Source: a virus
IMG/VR virus record: IMGVR_UViG_3300022074_000105
Location: 1 to 42,949 of that record
Reading direction: 5' to 3' (one strand)
Length of the DNA: 42,949 nt
In this document: piece by piece, positions 15,132 through 23,564 of the stretch
How the letters are laid out: the number at the start of each line of letters is the position of its first letter
How positions within the stretch are numbered: position 1 is the stretch's first letter
Translations under genes and position numbers: made by a program
Notes under the pieces: generated by a model
What the model saw: only the letters and a program-made list of their open reading frames with translations
Databases searched by the model: none
What the model was told of the DNA's origin: nothing

Positions 15132-15695
15132 ATGTCACTCGAAAGAGCAAATGAAATGGTTAAGTTCCTCAACAATCTTAATGAGGAAAGAACGCGTGCA
15201 GGTGAAGCTGCAGGATTTAAATCACTTGAAGTGTATAAACACGGAATGAGTTATGGGCTTACCTGTCACGAAGTTGCGGTAACATTTCTTGGTAAGAATC
15301 GAGCAATCAGCTGGGGACGATACCTTCCCGAAGAACTTAGCGAAGAGCAGATTCAATCTACTGCCAAAAGCAAAAGTTCTAAAAAAACTCGTAAACGCAA
15401 GGAGACTAACCGCAGATCGATAACCATGGAGAGTGTGGTTGCTGCTGTGGAAGCTTCCAAAAACTTTACTCCTAAAGCCTATAAAGCTGATCGGCTGGCA
15501 ATGATTAAAGAGATCGTAAACCGAAAGGAAGCTGAAGATGCAGCTGAAGCTGCTATCGAAGAGCTTTCTGTTAAAGAAAGTAAAAGCAGTGATAAAGGAA
15601 ATTCTTCTGAAGAAAGCTGTTACAAGCGCTCTCCAATGGGATATACCCAGGAAGACGTTGAAGAAGAGCTCGCCCTGATGAATACTTATCTTTAA
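15132..15695 (+). CDS. Hypothetical early protein with basic linker
   Basis: 187 residues. An N-terminal helical domain (to about residue 70) is followed by a strongly basic linker (KSKSSKKTRKRKETNRRS), then an Ala/Glu-rich helical region and a Ser-rich segment. The basic linker suggests nucleic acid contact. The start has the TATATTATG context of early genes. No family is recognised. Confidence 0.62.
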   Translation: MSLERANEMVKFLNNLNEERTRAGEAAGFKSLEVYKHGMSYGLTCHEVAVTFLGKNRAISWGRYLPEELSEEQIQSTAKSKSSKKTRKRKETNRRSITMESVVAAVEASKNFTPKAYKADRLAMIKEIVNRKEAEDAAEAAIEELSVKESKSSDKGNSSEESCYKRSPMGYTQEDVEEELALMNTYL

Positions 15696-15702
15696 TTAAA
15701 TT

Positions 15703-15789
15703 ATGATGCTATCACCTATTGAAATTGTACTAATATCATCTACGGTTTGCGCGACCATTGGAATCTTTCACAGCCAAATTTGTCAATAA
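15703..15789 (+). CDS. Membrane micro-protein (28 aa)
   Basis: 28 residues, MMLSPIEIVLISSTVCATIG then IFHSQICQ: one hydrophobic helix and a short polar end. It lies between two early genes in the same TTATG start context. Evidence is composition and position only. Confidence 0.4.
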   Translation: MMLSPIEIVLISSTVCATIGIFHSQICQ

Positions 15790-15796
15790 CTACATT

Positions 15797-16039
15797 ATGA
15801 AATCCAACATCTTTATCTTTGCCTTAATTTTATTCCCTGGAATTGCTCTTTCTATTGCACCCAAGAAGCGGGACTTTGTAGACATTCAGCCTGTTAAGGT
15901 TGAGAAGAAAAGCCCAAGGGAAATGCGTGCCGTTCGCAAAGCCGAGCTTTATTACTACGGTCCGTTTGGAAAGATTGAATTGCCTGCTGAATCATCTGAG
16001 CCAGAGAATTCTCTTTTCCCCACACCATCATTTAAGTAA
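15797..16039 (+). CDS. Small secreted protein
   Basis: 80 residues from the ATG at 15797 (ACATTATG context); a TTG upstream is less likely. It has a clear signal peptide (MKSNIFIFALILFPGIALS, possible cleavage after ALS), then a charged mature part with a Pro-rich end (PENSLFPTPSF). An exported early protein could act at the host envelope. Function unknown. Confidence 0.58.
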   Translation: MKSNIFIFALILFPGIALSIAPKKRDFVDIQPVKVEKKSPREMRAVRKAELYYYGPFGKIELPAESSEPENSLFPTPSFK

Positions 16040-16040
16040 A

Positions 16041-16199
16041 ATGATTTTTGTATACCACGTCTTTTATAACGGCCAACCTATGGGTCAGGTCAGAGCGTAT
16101 TCTGAAAAGGGTGCAATAGATCAAGTATATGGAAAGACTGGTGGTGCTAGTGCATACACCGGTAAGGCTCGCAGACTTTATTCTGCAGTCAAAGTGTAA
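16041..16199 (+). CDS. Small basic hypothetical protein (52 aa)
   Basis: 52 residues starting MIFVYHVFYNGQPMGQVRAY, with a basic end (KARRLYSAVKV). The ATG directly follows the previous stop by one base. The pattern of strands and a short helix resembles small phage proteins of unknown role. Confidence 0.55.
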   Translation: MIFVYHVFYNGQPMGQVRAYSEKGAIDQVYGKTGGASAYTGKARRLYSAVKV

Positions 16200-16206
16200 T
16201 TTATTA

Positions 16207-16235
16207 TTTACATTTACTTGAAAACCTGTTATAAT
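16207..16235 (+). promoter_or_regulatory. Promoter, TTTACA-17-TATAAT
   Basis: TTTACA (16207-16212), 17 bases, TATAAT (16230-16235). The UvsE ATG at 16242 is six bases after the -10, so the mRNA is expected to be leaderless. Confidence 0.87.
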
Positions 16236-16241
16236 ACTATA

Positions 16242-17162
16242 ATGGAATTAGGACTCTGCTGCTTACTGCACAATAACAAAGAATACAAATTTAGGACGTA
16301 TACAAAGGCACGAATGGAAAGGCTTTCCTTTGATGAAGCTCGTGCAAACGTTCACGAAGTAATTTGGCATAATACCAAAATGCTCGGTCGATTCTTTGAT
16401 TATTGCAGGGCAAATAGCATTCCTTCATACCGCCTTAGTTCTGAGCTTATTCCACACTTCAAGTATATCACCGAACGTGGCCTTGTTACAGAGTCAGAAC
16501 TTCAAGAGTTTTTATCAGCCTTTGGTTCACACGACACAAGTGGCATTTGTCTTTCTCAACACCCCGGTCAACACGTTGCTTTGGGTTCCATTCGTCAAGA
16601 GGTTATTGATAACGGCATTGATGATCTAAGGTATCACAAACTAATTCAAGATGCAGTTGGATTTAAAGAAATGAATATTCATTTGGGTGGAGCATACGGT
16701 GACAAGCCAGCTGCTAAAGACAGGTTTGTTGAAAATGCAAAAGAGTTTAAGGATTACTTGACCATTGAAAATGACGAGCTAACTTATAGTATTGATGACT
16801 GTCTTGAGGTATCGGAAAGAATTGGTATTCCTGTTACTTTTGATTTACATCATCACCGATGTCATAAGCTAAAGCCAGAATACGAACCTCTTGGCTCGGA
16901 TCTAGAATACTTTCAAGCTGCAAAGGAAACGTGGATCGCAAGCGGAAGAGATTACATGCGTATTCATATAAGCTCGCCAAGAGTTGAATATACAACCGCT
17001 GCAAAATCTAGACCACACCACGACTTTATTAACCCTGGAGATATTCCTTCTTGGCTTTTGGAAGCTGCTGGTGATTTCCCGGTACACATTGATGTGGAAG
17101 CTAAAGCAAAGGAAAAGGCTATACAACAACTCAATGAAGATTTAAAAACTTTGGCCTTATAA
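16242..17162 (+). CDS. uvsE: UV-damage endonuclease UvdE/UvsE
   Basis: Nicks DNA 5' of UV photoproducts and other lesions, starting an alternative excision repair. 306 residues; the start at 16242 is fixed by the promoter and the family start LGLCC. Family blocks seen: SQHPGQHVAL (105-114), NIHLGG near 145, LTIENDELTYSIDDCL (173-188) and TFDLHHHRCH (199-208), which carry the metal-binding His and Glu residues. T4 itself uses DenV instead. A strong own promoter without leader suggests early or middle expression. Confidence 0.92.
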   Translation: MELGLCCLLHNNKEYKFRTYTKARMERLSFDEARANVHEVIWHNTKMLGRFFDYCRANSIPSYRLSSELIPHFKYITERGLVTESELQEFLSAFGSHDTSGICLSQHPGQHVALGSIRQEVIDNGIDDLRYHKLIQDAVGFKEMNIHLGGAYGDKPAAKDRFVENAKEFKDYLTIENDELTYSIDDCLEVSERIGIPVTFDLHHHRCHKLKPEYEPLGSDLEYFQAAKETWIASGRDYMRIHISSPRVEYTTAAKSRPHHDFINPGDIPSWLLEAAGDFPVHIDVEAKAKEKAIQQLNEDLKTLAL

Positions 17163-17170
17163 TTAATTAT

Positions 17171-17377
17171 ATGAAATCGGATAAGATTATAATGGATATG
17201 GAAGACGCCCTTGCTGCTGACGCTGAAGAGTTTAAAAAGGATTCCGAAAGACTTAATTGGCTTATTGAAAACAATAAGATTTCTTTTGACTGCACCAGTC
17301 GTGACGACATCGATGTGGTTATAGAGCTAAGCAAGTTTATTGATAACCTTAAATTAAAAGGTACTGAAAACAATTAA
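17171..17377 (+). CDS. Hypothetical acidic phage protein
   Basis: 68 residues, acidic and helical, containing KDSERLNWLIENN, a short pattern common to many small phage proteins of unknown function. It follows uvsE by eight bases and is in the same transcript. An alternative start exists at Met8 or Met10. Confidence 0.6.
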   Translation: MKSDKIIMDMEDALAADAEEFKKDSERLNWLIENNKISFDCTSRDDIDVVIELSKFIDNLKLKGTENN

Positions 17378-17380
17378 TTT

Positions 17381-17800
17381 ATGAAAGTAACCATTGGAGA
17401 TCCTACCAAAAATAGTCAAAAGGTTCGTGTTAAAATCCATAAACACGACACGTGGAATATGGACCAAACCTTGGCCTATATTATTGTACCCATGCTGAAA
17501 CAGCTTGCTGAAACAACTCATTCAGGTCCTCCTGTTGAAATGAAAGACGTTCCTAGTAAACTTCGTCCGAAAGCCGGTTACGATGACCCAGACTATGGTA
17601 TGGATTACCTTTACTTTGACCGTTGGTCTTGGGTGCTGAATGAAATGATTTTTGCCTTTTCCGCCAAGATTGATCCTTCTATCGAGGATCAATATTTTAC
17701 AGAAGATGGTTACGACGAAGCTGGAATGGAAAAACACCAAAAAAGAGTTGCCAATGGATTCCGTCTTTTTGGAAAATACTACGAATCACTTTGGGATTAA
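17381..17800 (+). CDS. Conserved hypothetical phage protein
   Basis: 139 residues. The block KIHKHDTWNMDQTLAYIIVP, then PPVEMKDVPSKLRP and FDRWSWVLNEMIFAFSAK, forms a pattern I recognise from uncharacterised proteins of several large phages. Trp and Asp residues are regularly placed, but no catalytic role is known. It starts three bases after the previous stop. Confidence 0.68.
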   Translation: MKVTIGDPTKNSQKVRVKIHKHDTWNMDQTLAYIIVPMLKQLAETTHSGPPVEMKDVPSKLRPKAGYDDPDYGMDYLYFDRWSWVLNEMIFAFSAKIDPSIEDQYFTEDGYDEAGMEKHQKRVANGFRLFGKYYESLWD

Positions 17801-17803
17801 ACC

Positions 17804-18106
17804 ATGAAAAAAGGTAAGCTGAAAATATTAACAAAGCCAGAGGAACAAAACGTTCAGGTAAATTGGTTGGTCCACTTTATATACGAAAAAGAAAAGTACG
17901 CACTATGGTCTTCGTCAAGTTCAGAAGGTCCTTGTGAGTACATCATCTATCATTACGACTCTTCACGACGAGAAGGCCTGGGTTCAGAAGTAGATTCATC
18001 CGACCCAAAATTTGAAGAGCTTTACGATTACATACACGAATACCATACAGAATTTAAACACTATAACCTTGATCCCGGTCAAGAGTTTGTCATTAAAGAA
18101 GATTAG
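17804..18106 (+). CDS. Hypothetical protein
   Basis: 100 residues, acidic, with alternating Tyr/His-rich segments (YDYIHEYHTEFKHYN) and a serine run. It is probably a small alpha/beta protein. Three bases separate it from the preceding gene. No family is recognised. Confidence 0.6.
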   Translation: MKKGKLKILTKPEEQNVQVNWLVHFIYEKEKYALWSSSSSEGPCEYIIYHYDSSRREGLGSEVDSSDPKFEELYDYIHEYHTEFKHYNLDPGQEFVIKED

Positions 18107-18109
18107 AAC

Positions 18110-18190
18110 ATGGATAGCATTGAAGTAGGATTTTTAATTGGGGTTATTACCATGATACCCGTTATGCACTTTATTTACCGTACCTCTTAA
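18110..18190 (+). CDS. Membrane micro-protein (26 aa)
   Basis: 26 residues: MDSIEVGFLIGVITMIPVMH then FIYRTS. It has an acidic start, one hydrophobic helix and a basic end, the same plan as the ORF at 6491-6571. It fits snugly between two genes. Confidence 0.42.
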   Translation: MDSIEVGFLIGVITMIPVMHFIYRTS

Positions 18191-18200
18191 AGATTAAAAC

Positions 18201-18473
18201 ATGAAAACAGAAGAACAAAAACTAAGTGAAAAGCTGAAAACCCTACTTGGCGCATACGTACTTGAAGTAGAGTTTATCAAGCAAAACGGTGATACACGAA
18301 AGATGTCTTGCACTACCAAGTCGGATAAGATTCCAGAAACACACCAGCCGAAAAATGAAAATGCAACAACACTTAATGAAGGGGTATTGCGAGTATTTGA
18401 CGTTGAAGTTGAAGGCTGGAGAAGCTTTCGAGTTGACTCTGTGAAATCCTTTGGACTAAAGGAAAGGGTATAA
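18201..18473 (+). CDS. DUF2693-like protein
   Basis: 90 residues. LLGAYVLEVEFIKQNGDTRK, a central GVLRVFDVEVEGWRSFRVDSV segment and the short length match the DUF2693 family, a small beta-rich phage protein related to WYL-type folds; its function is not established. It is the last protein gene before tRNA-Asp. Confidence 0.72.
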   Translation: MKTEEQKLSEKLKTLLGAYVLEVEFIKQNGDTRKMSCTTKSDKIPETHQPKNENATTLNEGVLRVFDVEVEGWRSFRVDSVKSFGLKERV

Positions 18474-18479
18474 CACCTT

Positions 18480-18556
<77 letters not shown>

Positions 18557-18566
18557 TTACGACTTG

Positions 18567-18594
18567 AAGGGGATGCGCAAGCATCCCTTTTTTA
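18567..18594 (+). terminator. Rho-independent terminator
   Basis: GGGGATGC, a GCAA tetraloop, GCATCCC and a run of T form a ten-pair stem ending the uvsE to tRNA-Asp unit. It separates it from the late-expressed island downstream. Confidence 0.93.
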
Positions 18595-18597
18595 TTT

Positions 18598-18605
18598 TAT
18601 AAATA
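18598..18605 (+). promoter_or_regulatory. Late promoter TATAAATA
   Basis: Exact late consensus directly after the terminator and seven bases before the ATG at 18613. It is the likely promoter of the glycosylation island. Confidence 0.75.
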
Positions 18606-18612
18606 TGTCTAA

Positions 18613-19176
18613 ATGAATGACTTTATAAATCTGGTGAATGATAAAAACATTCTGCTTGTTGGTAATGGTTCTTCCGTATTAAAACACGACTATAGTAAAG
18701 ACATTGACTCATATGAATTTGTAATAAGATTTAACTATGGAATAAAGGAGTTTCATAAATTTCCGAACGCGGGTAAAAAGGTAGACGCATGGTTTTATAC
18801 AATAAAGTCGCCTAATACCTGCATTAGAGTTTATAAGGATACACGGATTAAAGCCAAGCACTGTATAAGACATGCTAATGATCCTGTAAAAATCGGCAAA
18901 TATCAGTATTACATCCCGGCCGACTTTCGAGAAAAACTTAATAAGAGCTTGAATTATCCTAAAGATAAACTCGCCTCCAGCGGACTTTGCGCTATACATT
19001 ATTTGGTTGATTACTGCAGTCCTAAATCAATTACGCTTGTAGGATTTGATTCCTTTGATACTGGTAATTATTACAACGGTAAAAACTTAGCTTATAAGTG
19101 GCACCCTGCCGATATTGAAAAGGCATATATAAATAATCTTATTGAAAAAAATAAGATTTCGGTATTGGATATTTAG
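18613..19176 (+). CDS. GT29-like (sialyltransferase-like) glycosyltransferase
   Basis: 187 residues. ILLVGNGSSVLKHD near residue 14, DIDSYEFVIRFNYG near residue 30 and SITLVGFDSFDTGNYY near residue 138 match the nucleotide-binding and core motifs of GT29/sialyltransferase-like proteins in bacteria and phages. The donor sugar need not be sialic acid. A homologue at 26357-26914 closes the island. The gene is AT-rich and has its own late promoter. Confidence 0.76.
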   Translation: MNDFINLVNDKNILLVGNGSSVLKHDYSKDIDSYEFVIRFNYGIKEFHKFPNAGKKVDAWFYTIKSPNTCIRVYKDTRIKAKHCIRHANDPVKIGKYQYYIPADFREKLNKSLNYPKDKLASSGLCAIHYLVDYCSPKSITLVGFDSFDTGNYYNGKNLAYKWHPADIEKAYINNLIEKNKISVLDI

Positions 19177-19178
19177 TT

Positions 19179-19901
19179 ATGAAAAATTTGATTTATCAAT
19201 ATTACATTCCTTATGAGGCTGGTGACTCTCATTATGGTGGAGTTCAGATGCCAGGATGGGCGTTGAAAGGAAGTCAGTCTGCTGAAAATTATGCAAAGAA
19301 AGTTGACGCTGAATACGTATTATCTCATAAAAGATATTACAAACATCTTGATCCCAGGCTTGATTCAATAAGACTTTTTTATGATAAAGCGTTTGACGAA
19401 TACGATAACATTTTGTGTTTAGATTTGGATATGTTGGTAACCACGTCTGATAACATTTTTGATATTGAAATTAAAGATGTTGCTATGGTACACGAATTAG
19501 GAGTGCATAAAGGTACTCCAGGAAGAACATGGATATCCCGCGTTATGGATGTGCCGAATTACCAAAGAGGTGTAATTGCTTACGGCAAAAAGTTATTTGG
19601 TAAAGACTGGATGTTTCCAAAATCTAAGTTGTATCCAAATGAAGCGTTTAGATACTTAAACGGTGGACTGCAATTATGGTCAAAAGAAGGAAGGCAAAAG
19701 GCAAGAAAGCATTTTACTTCTATTGATGATTACTATTTGCATACACGATATACAGAACAAATGTATATAAATTTACAACTTTCTCAATCGGTTTTTAATG
19801 TAACCGAATTGGATACAAGTTGGAATAGACTTTCTTCAAGACAAGAATTAAACGGTAAAATTAATCACTACATTGGCCCTCATAAGAAAAGAATGATATG
19901 A
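19179..19901 (+). CDS. GT-A glycosyltransferase, GT8-like
   Basis: 240 residues opening MKNLIYQYYIPYEAG. The motif ILCLDLDMLVTTSDNIF near residue 78 supplies the DxD metal site, and FRYLNGGLQLWSKEG fits the NxG acceptor segment of GT8-like enzymes. The start resembles the gene at 21495-22301 (MKTLIYQYWLG), so these two are probably paralogues. The stop overlaps the next gene by four bases. Confidence 0.78.
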   Translation: MKNLIYQYYIPYEAGDSHYGGVQMPGWALKGSQSAENYAKKVDAEYVLSHKRYYKHLDPRLDSIRLFYDKAFDEYDNILCLDLDMLVTTSDNIFDIEIKDVAMVHELGVHKGTPGRTWISRVMDVPNYQRGVIAYGKKLFGKDWMFPKSKLYPNEAFRYLNGGLQLWSKEGRQKARKHFTSIDDYYLHTRYTEQMYINLQLSQSVFNVTELDTSWNRLSSRQELNGKINHYIGPHKKRMI

Positions 19902-20509
19902 AAAAGTATTTGGAAATCGCCGCAGGTAGATTAAAATCAGATGAATGGGCTGGAATAAGAGATGTACCAACAAAGGACCCTGCGGTTCTGCAATATGATA
20001 TGACCGATCTGCCAATGAAAGGTATTGCAGATAACACATTTGAAGGCGTGTATAGCGAACATTTTATCGAGCATATATACAAATATCAAGGGATAGATTT
20101 CCTTAAAGAAATGTTTAGGATATTAAAATCAGGAGGCGTGATTAGAACTATTTGGCCGCCTTACGAATTTGTAGAAAAACTTGTAAGTAACGAAAAACTA
20201 ACTGATAGCGAAGAATACTTTGTTAAACGTTATTATGATTTTTATATACGTAAGAAAAACTTTGCGCCGCAGGGGTTTAAACATAAAAGTAAAAGAGAAC
20301 AGTGCGCGCTTGGATTGCTTTATCAAGAAGGCGAACACCTGTGTGTATGGTCAATAAAAGATTTAAAGCAAGAATTGAAAAACGCTGGGTTTGTAAATGT
20401 AAAAGAACAAAGGTACCAAGCGAGCGATTTTACTCCGTTTAAAAATTTAGAATTAAAGTGCGAAATTAGAAAAGCTCATTCAGCTGTAATAGAAGCGGTA
20501 AAGCCATGA
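19898..20509 (+). CDS. SAM-dependent methyltransferase
   Basis: 203 residues. YLEIAAGRLKSDEWAGI near residue 4 is a modified motif I, then DLPMKGIADNTFEGVYSEHFIEHI and FRILKSGGVIRTIWPPYEF, the pattern of Methyltransf_11-like enzymes acting in sugar or lipid pathways. It probably methylates a sugar or glycan made by neighbouring enzymes. It overlaps both neighbours by four bases. Confidence 0.82.
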   Translation: MKKYLEIAAGRLKSDEWAGIRDVPTKDPAVLQYDMTDLPMKGIADNTFEGVYSEHFIEHIYKYQGIDFLKEMFRILKSGGVIRTIWPPYEFVEKLVSNEKLTDSEEYFVKRYYDFYIRKKNFAPQGFKHKSKREQCALGLLYQEGEHLCVWSIKDLKQELKNAGFVNVKEQRYQASDFTPFKNLELKCEIRKAHSAVIEAVKP

Positions 20510-20907
20510 CCATTATAACAGATATAGACAAAGATACATATATCAGCTATTGGTTACCCCTTGCATATAAACATCAAGATAGCAAATTTGTATTTCATAC
20601 CATACAAAAATTACCTAAAGTTGCTATTCCTAAAAATGTAAAAATAGTTGCGTCGGAAACAGAGGCCGCGGTACATATTGGTAATATTGCGTTTTTAACA
20701 CAAAAGGATTTAATTCCTACTTACGAAATAATGGTTTATTTAGAAAATCTAAAGAGATACAAATTCATAAACCCACACGTACAAGGCACAAACGAAAGTA
20801 CAAATTCCTTTACAGTAAAGAACGATTACAAAGGCGAATCATCAATAGATTATTCCAAGAAATACAATTTAAATGATGATACCTCATTAACACTTTACAA
20901 AGTATGA
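20506..20907 (+). CDS. Hypothetical protein in glycosylation island
   Basis: 133 residues, mixed alpha/beta, starting MTIITDIDKDTYISYWLPLA. No catalytic motif is visible. It overlaps both neighbours by four bases (ATGA type), so it is translated with the methyltransferase and the following gene. It may be a small transferase or an accessory subunit. Confidence 0.55.
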   Translation: MTIITDIDKDTYISYWLPLAYKHQDSKFVFHTIQKLPKVAIPKNVKIVASETEAAVHIGNIAFLTQKDLIPTYEIMVYLENLKRYKFINPHVQGTNESTNSFTVKNDYKGESSIDYSKKYNLNDDTSLTLYKV

Positions 20908-21443
20908 ACCTAGCTAAAGTAAATACTTCCAAATTTAAATATCGTCTAGGGGATGCCGTACTTTTAAAAAATAGAGCGCGGGACGATATGAAGCGCTTTC
21001 CCGATACAATAGGTTATGATTATTTAAGGGCAATCAATTGGTCTTTGAAACCTTTTGATAAAGATACGTTTTTAAACGTTGTTAATAATCATATTGCTAA
21101 ACATAATTATAAAGCGCCTGAAACAGAATTCGTTTTACACTGGAGATTATATCCTAGCTCCAGCTGGAAAATGAATATGGAAAAGCTTAAAGAAATTGTT
21201 GATGGTAGAGATATTACCGTTTGTGCAGCAATACACTGCGATAACAAGAAGGGAATAAATGATCTGTACAAATATCTTGAAAATGATAATGTAAGATTGC
21301 AATCTTCGACAAATCCTGATGAAGATTTTGCGTTTGCGTTTCAAGCAGAAAATCTTATATGTACAGCAGGTACATTTTCTGGATTGTTATATAGATGCAA
21401 AGAACATAGCGCGTGGTATATGTGGAATTCTAAGAATAAATAA
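20904..21443 (+). CDS. Putative glycosyltransferase, fucosyltransferase-like
   Basis: 179 residues. FVLHWRLYPSSSWKMN near residue 74 and DEDFAFAFQAENLICTAGTFSGLLYRC near residue 140 (read as two shorter blocks) resemble the donor-binding end of GT-B enzymes such as GT11/GT37-like fucosyltransferases, where a Gly-Ser/Thr-Phe-Ser segment follows an acidic residue. The match is weak by eye; a different GT family is possible. Confidence 0.48.
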   Translation: MNLAKVNTSKFKYRLGDAVLLKNRARDDMKRFPDTIGYDYLRAINWSLKPFDKDTFLNVVNNHIAKHNYKAPETEFVLHWRLYPSSSWKMNMEKLKEIVDGRDITVCAAIHCDNKKGINDLYKYLENDNVRLQSSTNPDEDFAFAFQAENLICTAGTFSGLLYRCKEHSAWYMWNSKNK

Positions 21444-21494
21444 TAAATGAATGATATTATAACAATGCGTCCGGATGGGCGATAAAAAAATAAG

Positions 21495-22301
21495 ATGAAA
21501 ACATTAATATATCAATATTGGCTTGGTAAGCCTGGTATTGCAGTAAAGGCTGGAATAGAGAATATGAAAGCATACGCTAATCAAGTGGGTGCTGATTATA
21601 AATTTGCAAAGAATCCTACATGGGGTTCTAATCATTGCGATATTCCAGAGTACTATAATGCGTTTGAACCAATTTATAATCCTGAGTTTTACGAAAAGTA
21701 TGATAAAATTTTATTCGTTGATACAGATGTATTTGCAGTTAATGGACTAAAAGAAAACATTTTTGATTTAAATGTTGGACATATAGGTATTTGTGATGAA
21801 CCGCATAAAGAAAAATCTCACACAACAACCAAAGGCGCATTAAATTCTAAAGCAGACGAAGCATGGAATAAAATGCTAGTTGACAACTATAAAAAAGAGA
21901 TGCCTAGAAATAAAGATGGTCAACTTAAAATCTTTAACAGTGGTGTAGTATTATACACAAAACAAGGATTGGCGGTCGCTAGAAATAACTTTGTTCCATT
22001 TCAAAAATACATTGATAACTGCAGAAGATATAGATTAAATAGGTTCTATAGCATTGATCAAAATTATTTACATGCCATGTTGATAATTGGTAATTTAAAT
22101 TATACAGTAATGGAGTCTGGTTGGAATAGTTATGTACATTATGACGAACACATTGATAAAACAAAACCTAGACCAATCGTTGATGCTAGAACAGATGAAA
22201 CAAAATTTGTTCATGTACAATTAAGAGGTGCCGATGATAAAGATGCGGATTGGCATAACACAATAGTAAATAAACCTGTATCAGATTGGAAATTACAGTA
22301 A
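21495..22301 (+). CDS. GT-A glycosyltransferase, GT8-like
   Basis: 268 residues. ILFVDTDVFAVNGLKENIFD near residue 72 holds the DxD site, and LKIFNSGVVLYTKQGL the NSG motif typical of GT8-like enzymes. A conserved FYSIDQNYLHAML block and VHVQLRGADDKDADWH near the end complete it. It opens MKTLIYQYWLG, like 19179-19901. A 51-base gap upstream holds no clear promoter. Confidence 0.78.
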   Translation: MKTLIYQYWLGKPGIAVKAGIENMKAYANQVGADYKFAKNPTWGSNHCDIPEYYNAFEPIYNPEFYEKYDKILFVDTDVFAVNGLKENIFDLNVGHIGICDEPHKEKSHTTTKGALNSKADEAWNKMLVDNYKKEMPRNKDGQLKIFNSGVVLYTKQGLAVARNNFVPFQKYIDNCRRYRLNRFYSIDQNYLHAMLIIGNLNYTVMESGWNSYVHYDEHIDKTKPRPIVDARTDETKFVHVQLRGADDKDADWHNTIVNKPVSDWKLQ

Positions 22302-22984
22302 TGAACGCGTATATTATTACAACCATTAATGCATTTAAAAGTGAAAAGGTAGAGAAACTTACACAAAGATGCGTAGATTCTTGCCGTGAATTCAACCTTG
22401 AACCTATTCTCGTTGATGCTGTTGTTCCAGCAACTTTAGAAAAAGTATATCCTGGTTGGTTGGTTCGAGAAGATTATAGGGAAAGACTTTATAATAACTA
22501 TAGAAGAAAAGCTGGTAAAGAACCAACAGAAGAAATAAAAAATCGTATGATAGTGATGCAACAATGTATGACTATGAGTCACTACAAAACAAGAGAAACT
22601 ATTATTGAAAAAGGAGATAAAGTGGCAGTTATTCTTGAACACGACGCGGTTTTTATGAGATCATTACCAAATAATGTAAATTATCGTTCTTGTGTTGTAA
22701 ACCTTTGCTCAAGAGAACAAGCAACACATGGATATGTCGTTAACCCTGAATACGCGCAAAAATATAATGATATTTACGAAAAAATTGGTTTTGCAGGACA
22801 CGATAATATGAATCGTTATATCAACAAATATGAAGAAATTAAGATAACGCCATTTTTAAAAAATCCTGTTGTTGGCGGTAATGCATTACACGAAACGCAA
22901 TGGGATACTCATCGAGGTGCGCTCAAAACGCACTTAGATTATGTTCCAACTACTACAACTGGAGTTTATAATAAAAAGAAATAA
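22301..22984 (+). CDS. Glycosyltransferase family 25-like
   Basis: 227 residues from the ATG at 22301 (TAATG overlap with the upstream stop). AVILEHDAVFMRSLPNN near residue 109 corresponds to the LEDDA donor-binding motif of GT25 enzymes with a His replacing one Asp. CVDSCREFNLEPILVDAV at the start is typical of GT25. GT25 enzymes add sugars to lipo-oligosaccharide or proteins. Confidence 0.74.
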   Translation: MNAYIITTINAFKSEKVEKLTQRCVDSCREFNLEPILVDAVVPATLEKVYPGWLVREDYRERLYNNYRRKAGKEPTEEIKNRMIVMQQCMTMSHYKTRETIIEKGDKVAVILEHDAVFMRSLPNNVNYRSCVVNLCSREQATHGYVVNPEYAQKYNDIYEKIGFAGHDNMNRYINKYEEIKITPFLKNPVVGGNALHETQWDTHRGALKTHLDYVPTTTTGVYNKKK

Positions 22985-22988
22985 AGTT

Positions 22989-23564
22989 ATGTTAACTGCA
23001 ACAATTGAAAACGTAAAAACTTTAAAGGACTTTTATTCGCAGATCAGATGCCAGCAAGAAGATCCTAAAAATCACGGGAAAGCTTATTGTGCGCACCATG
23101 ATTTTATTCAAAGATATATGGAAGATTGTGATTCTTATAAAGAATTAGGAACACATCAAGGAGCTTCTGCAGCTGCAGCATTATTAGGTGGTGCTAAAGA
23201 AGTACATTTAATTGATCACACACTTGAAAAATTTAATTGGCAAAAACATCTATTTGAAAAATTTGCTGAGGAAAATAATGTTTCTTTAAACGTTTACGAA
23301 ATGAGTTCAATTGATAAACGTTGTGCGGTTTCAACCGATATGCTAATGATTGACTCGTTACACAAGTGGTCTTGGACGATTCAAGAACTTGAGCTTCATG
23401 CGGCGAGAACTAAAAAATATATTGTTCTTCACGATACGGCGGTCGTAAATAAACAGCCGTCAGATATTGGGCCGGGCGTACACGAATGGTGTAAACATAA
23501 TGATTGGGAAGTATTGGAAGAAGAAACCAAGAATGTAGGCTCTATGATTATAAAGAAAGGATGA
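22989..23564 (+). CDS. SAM-dependent methyltransferase, Methyltransf_24-like
   Basis: 191 residues from the ATG at 22989. SYKELGTHQGASAAAALLGGA near residue 49 is a glycine-rich motif I, EVHLIDHTLEKFNWQK follows with the acidic ribose contact, and TDMLMIDSLHKWSW and KYIVLHDTAVV complete the pattern of Methyltransf_24-type enzymes linked to glycan pathways. It overlaps the next gene by four bases. Confidence 0.77.
   Translation: MLTATIENVKTLKDFYSQIRCQQEDPKNHGKAYCAHHDFIQRYMEDCDSYKELGTHQGASAAAALLGGAKEVHLIDHTLEKFNWQKHLFEKFAEENNVSLNVYEMSSIDKRCAVSTDMLMIDSLHKWSWTIQELELHAARTKKYIVLHDTAVVNKQPSDIGPGVHEWCKHNDWEVLEEETKNVGSMIIKKG

Noticed and set aside
16218-16241. TTG at 16218 as the uvsE start
   Set aside because: It lies inside the promoter, between the -35 and -10 boxes; the ATG at 16242 matches the family start.
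21447-21485. 12-codon ORF upstream of the 21495 glycosyltransferase, considered as a leader peptide
   Set aside because: Too short to judge, no repeated codons suggesting attenuation, and no terminator-like hairpin after it.
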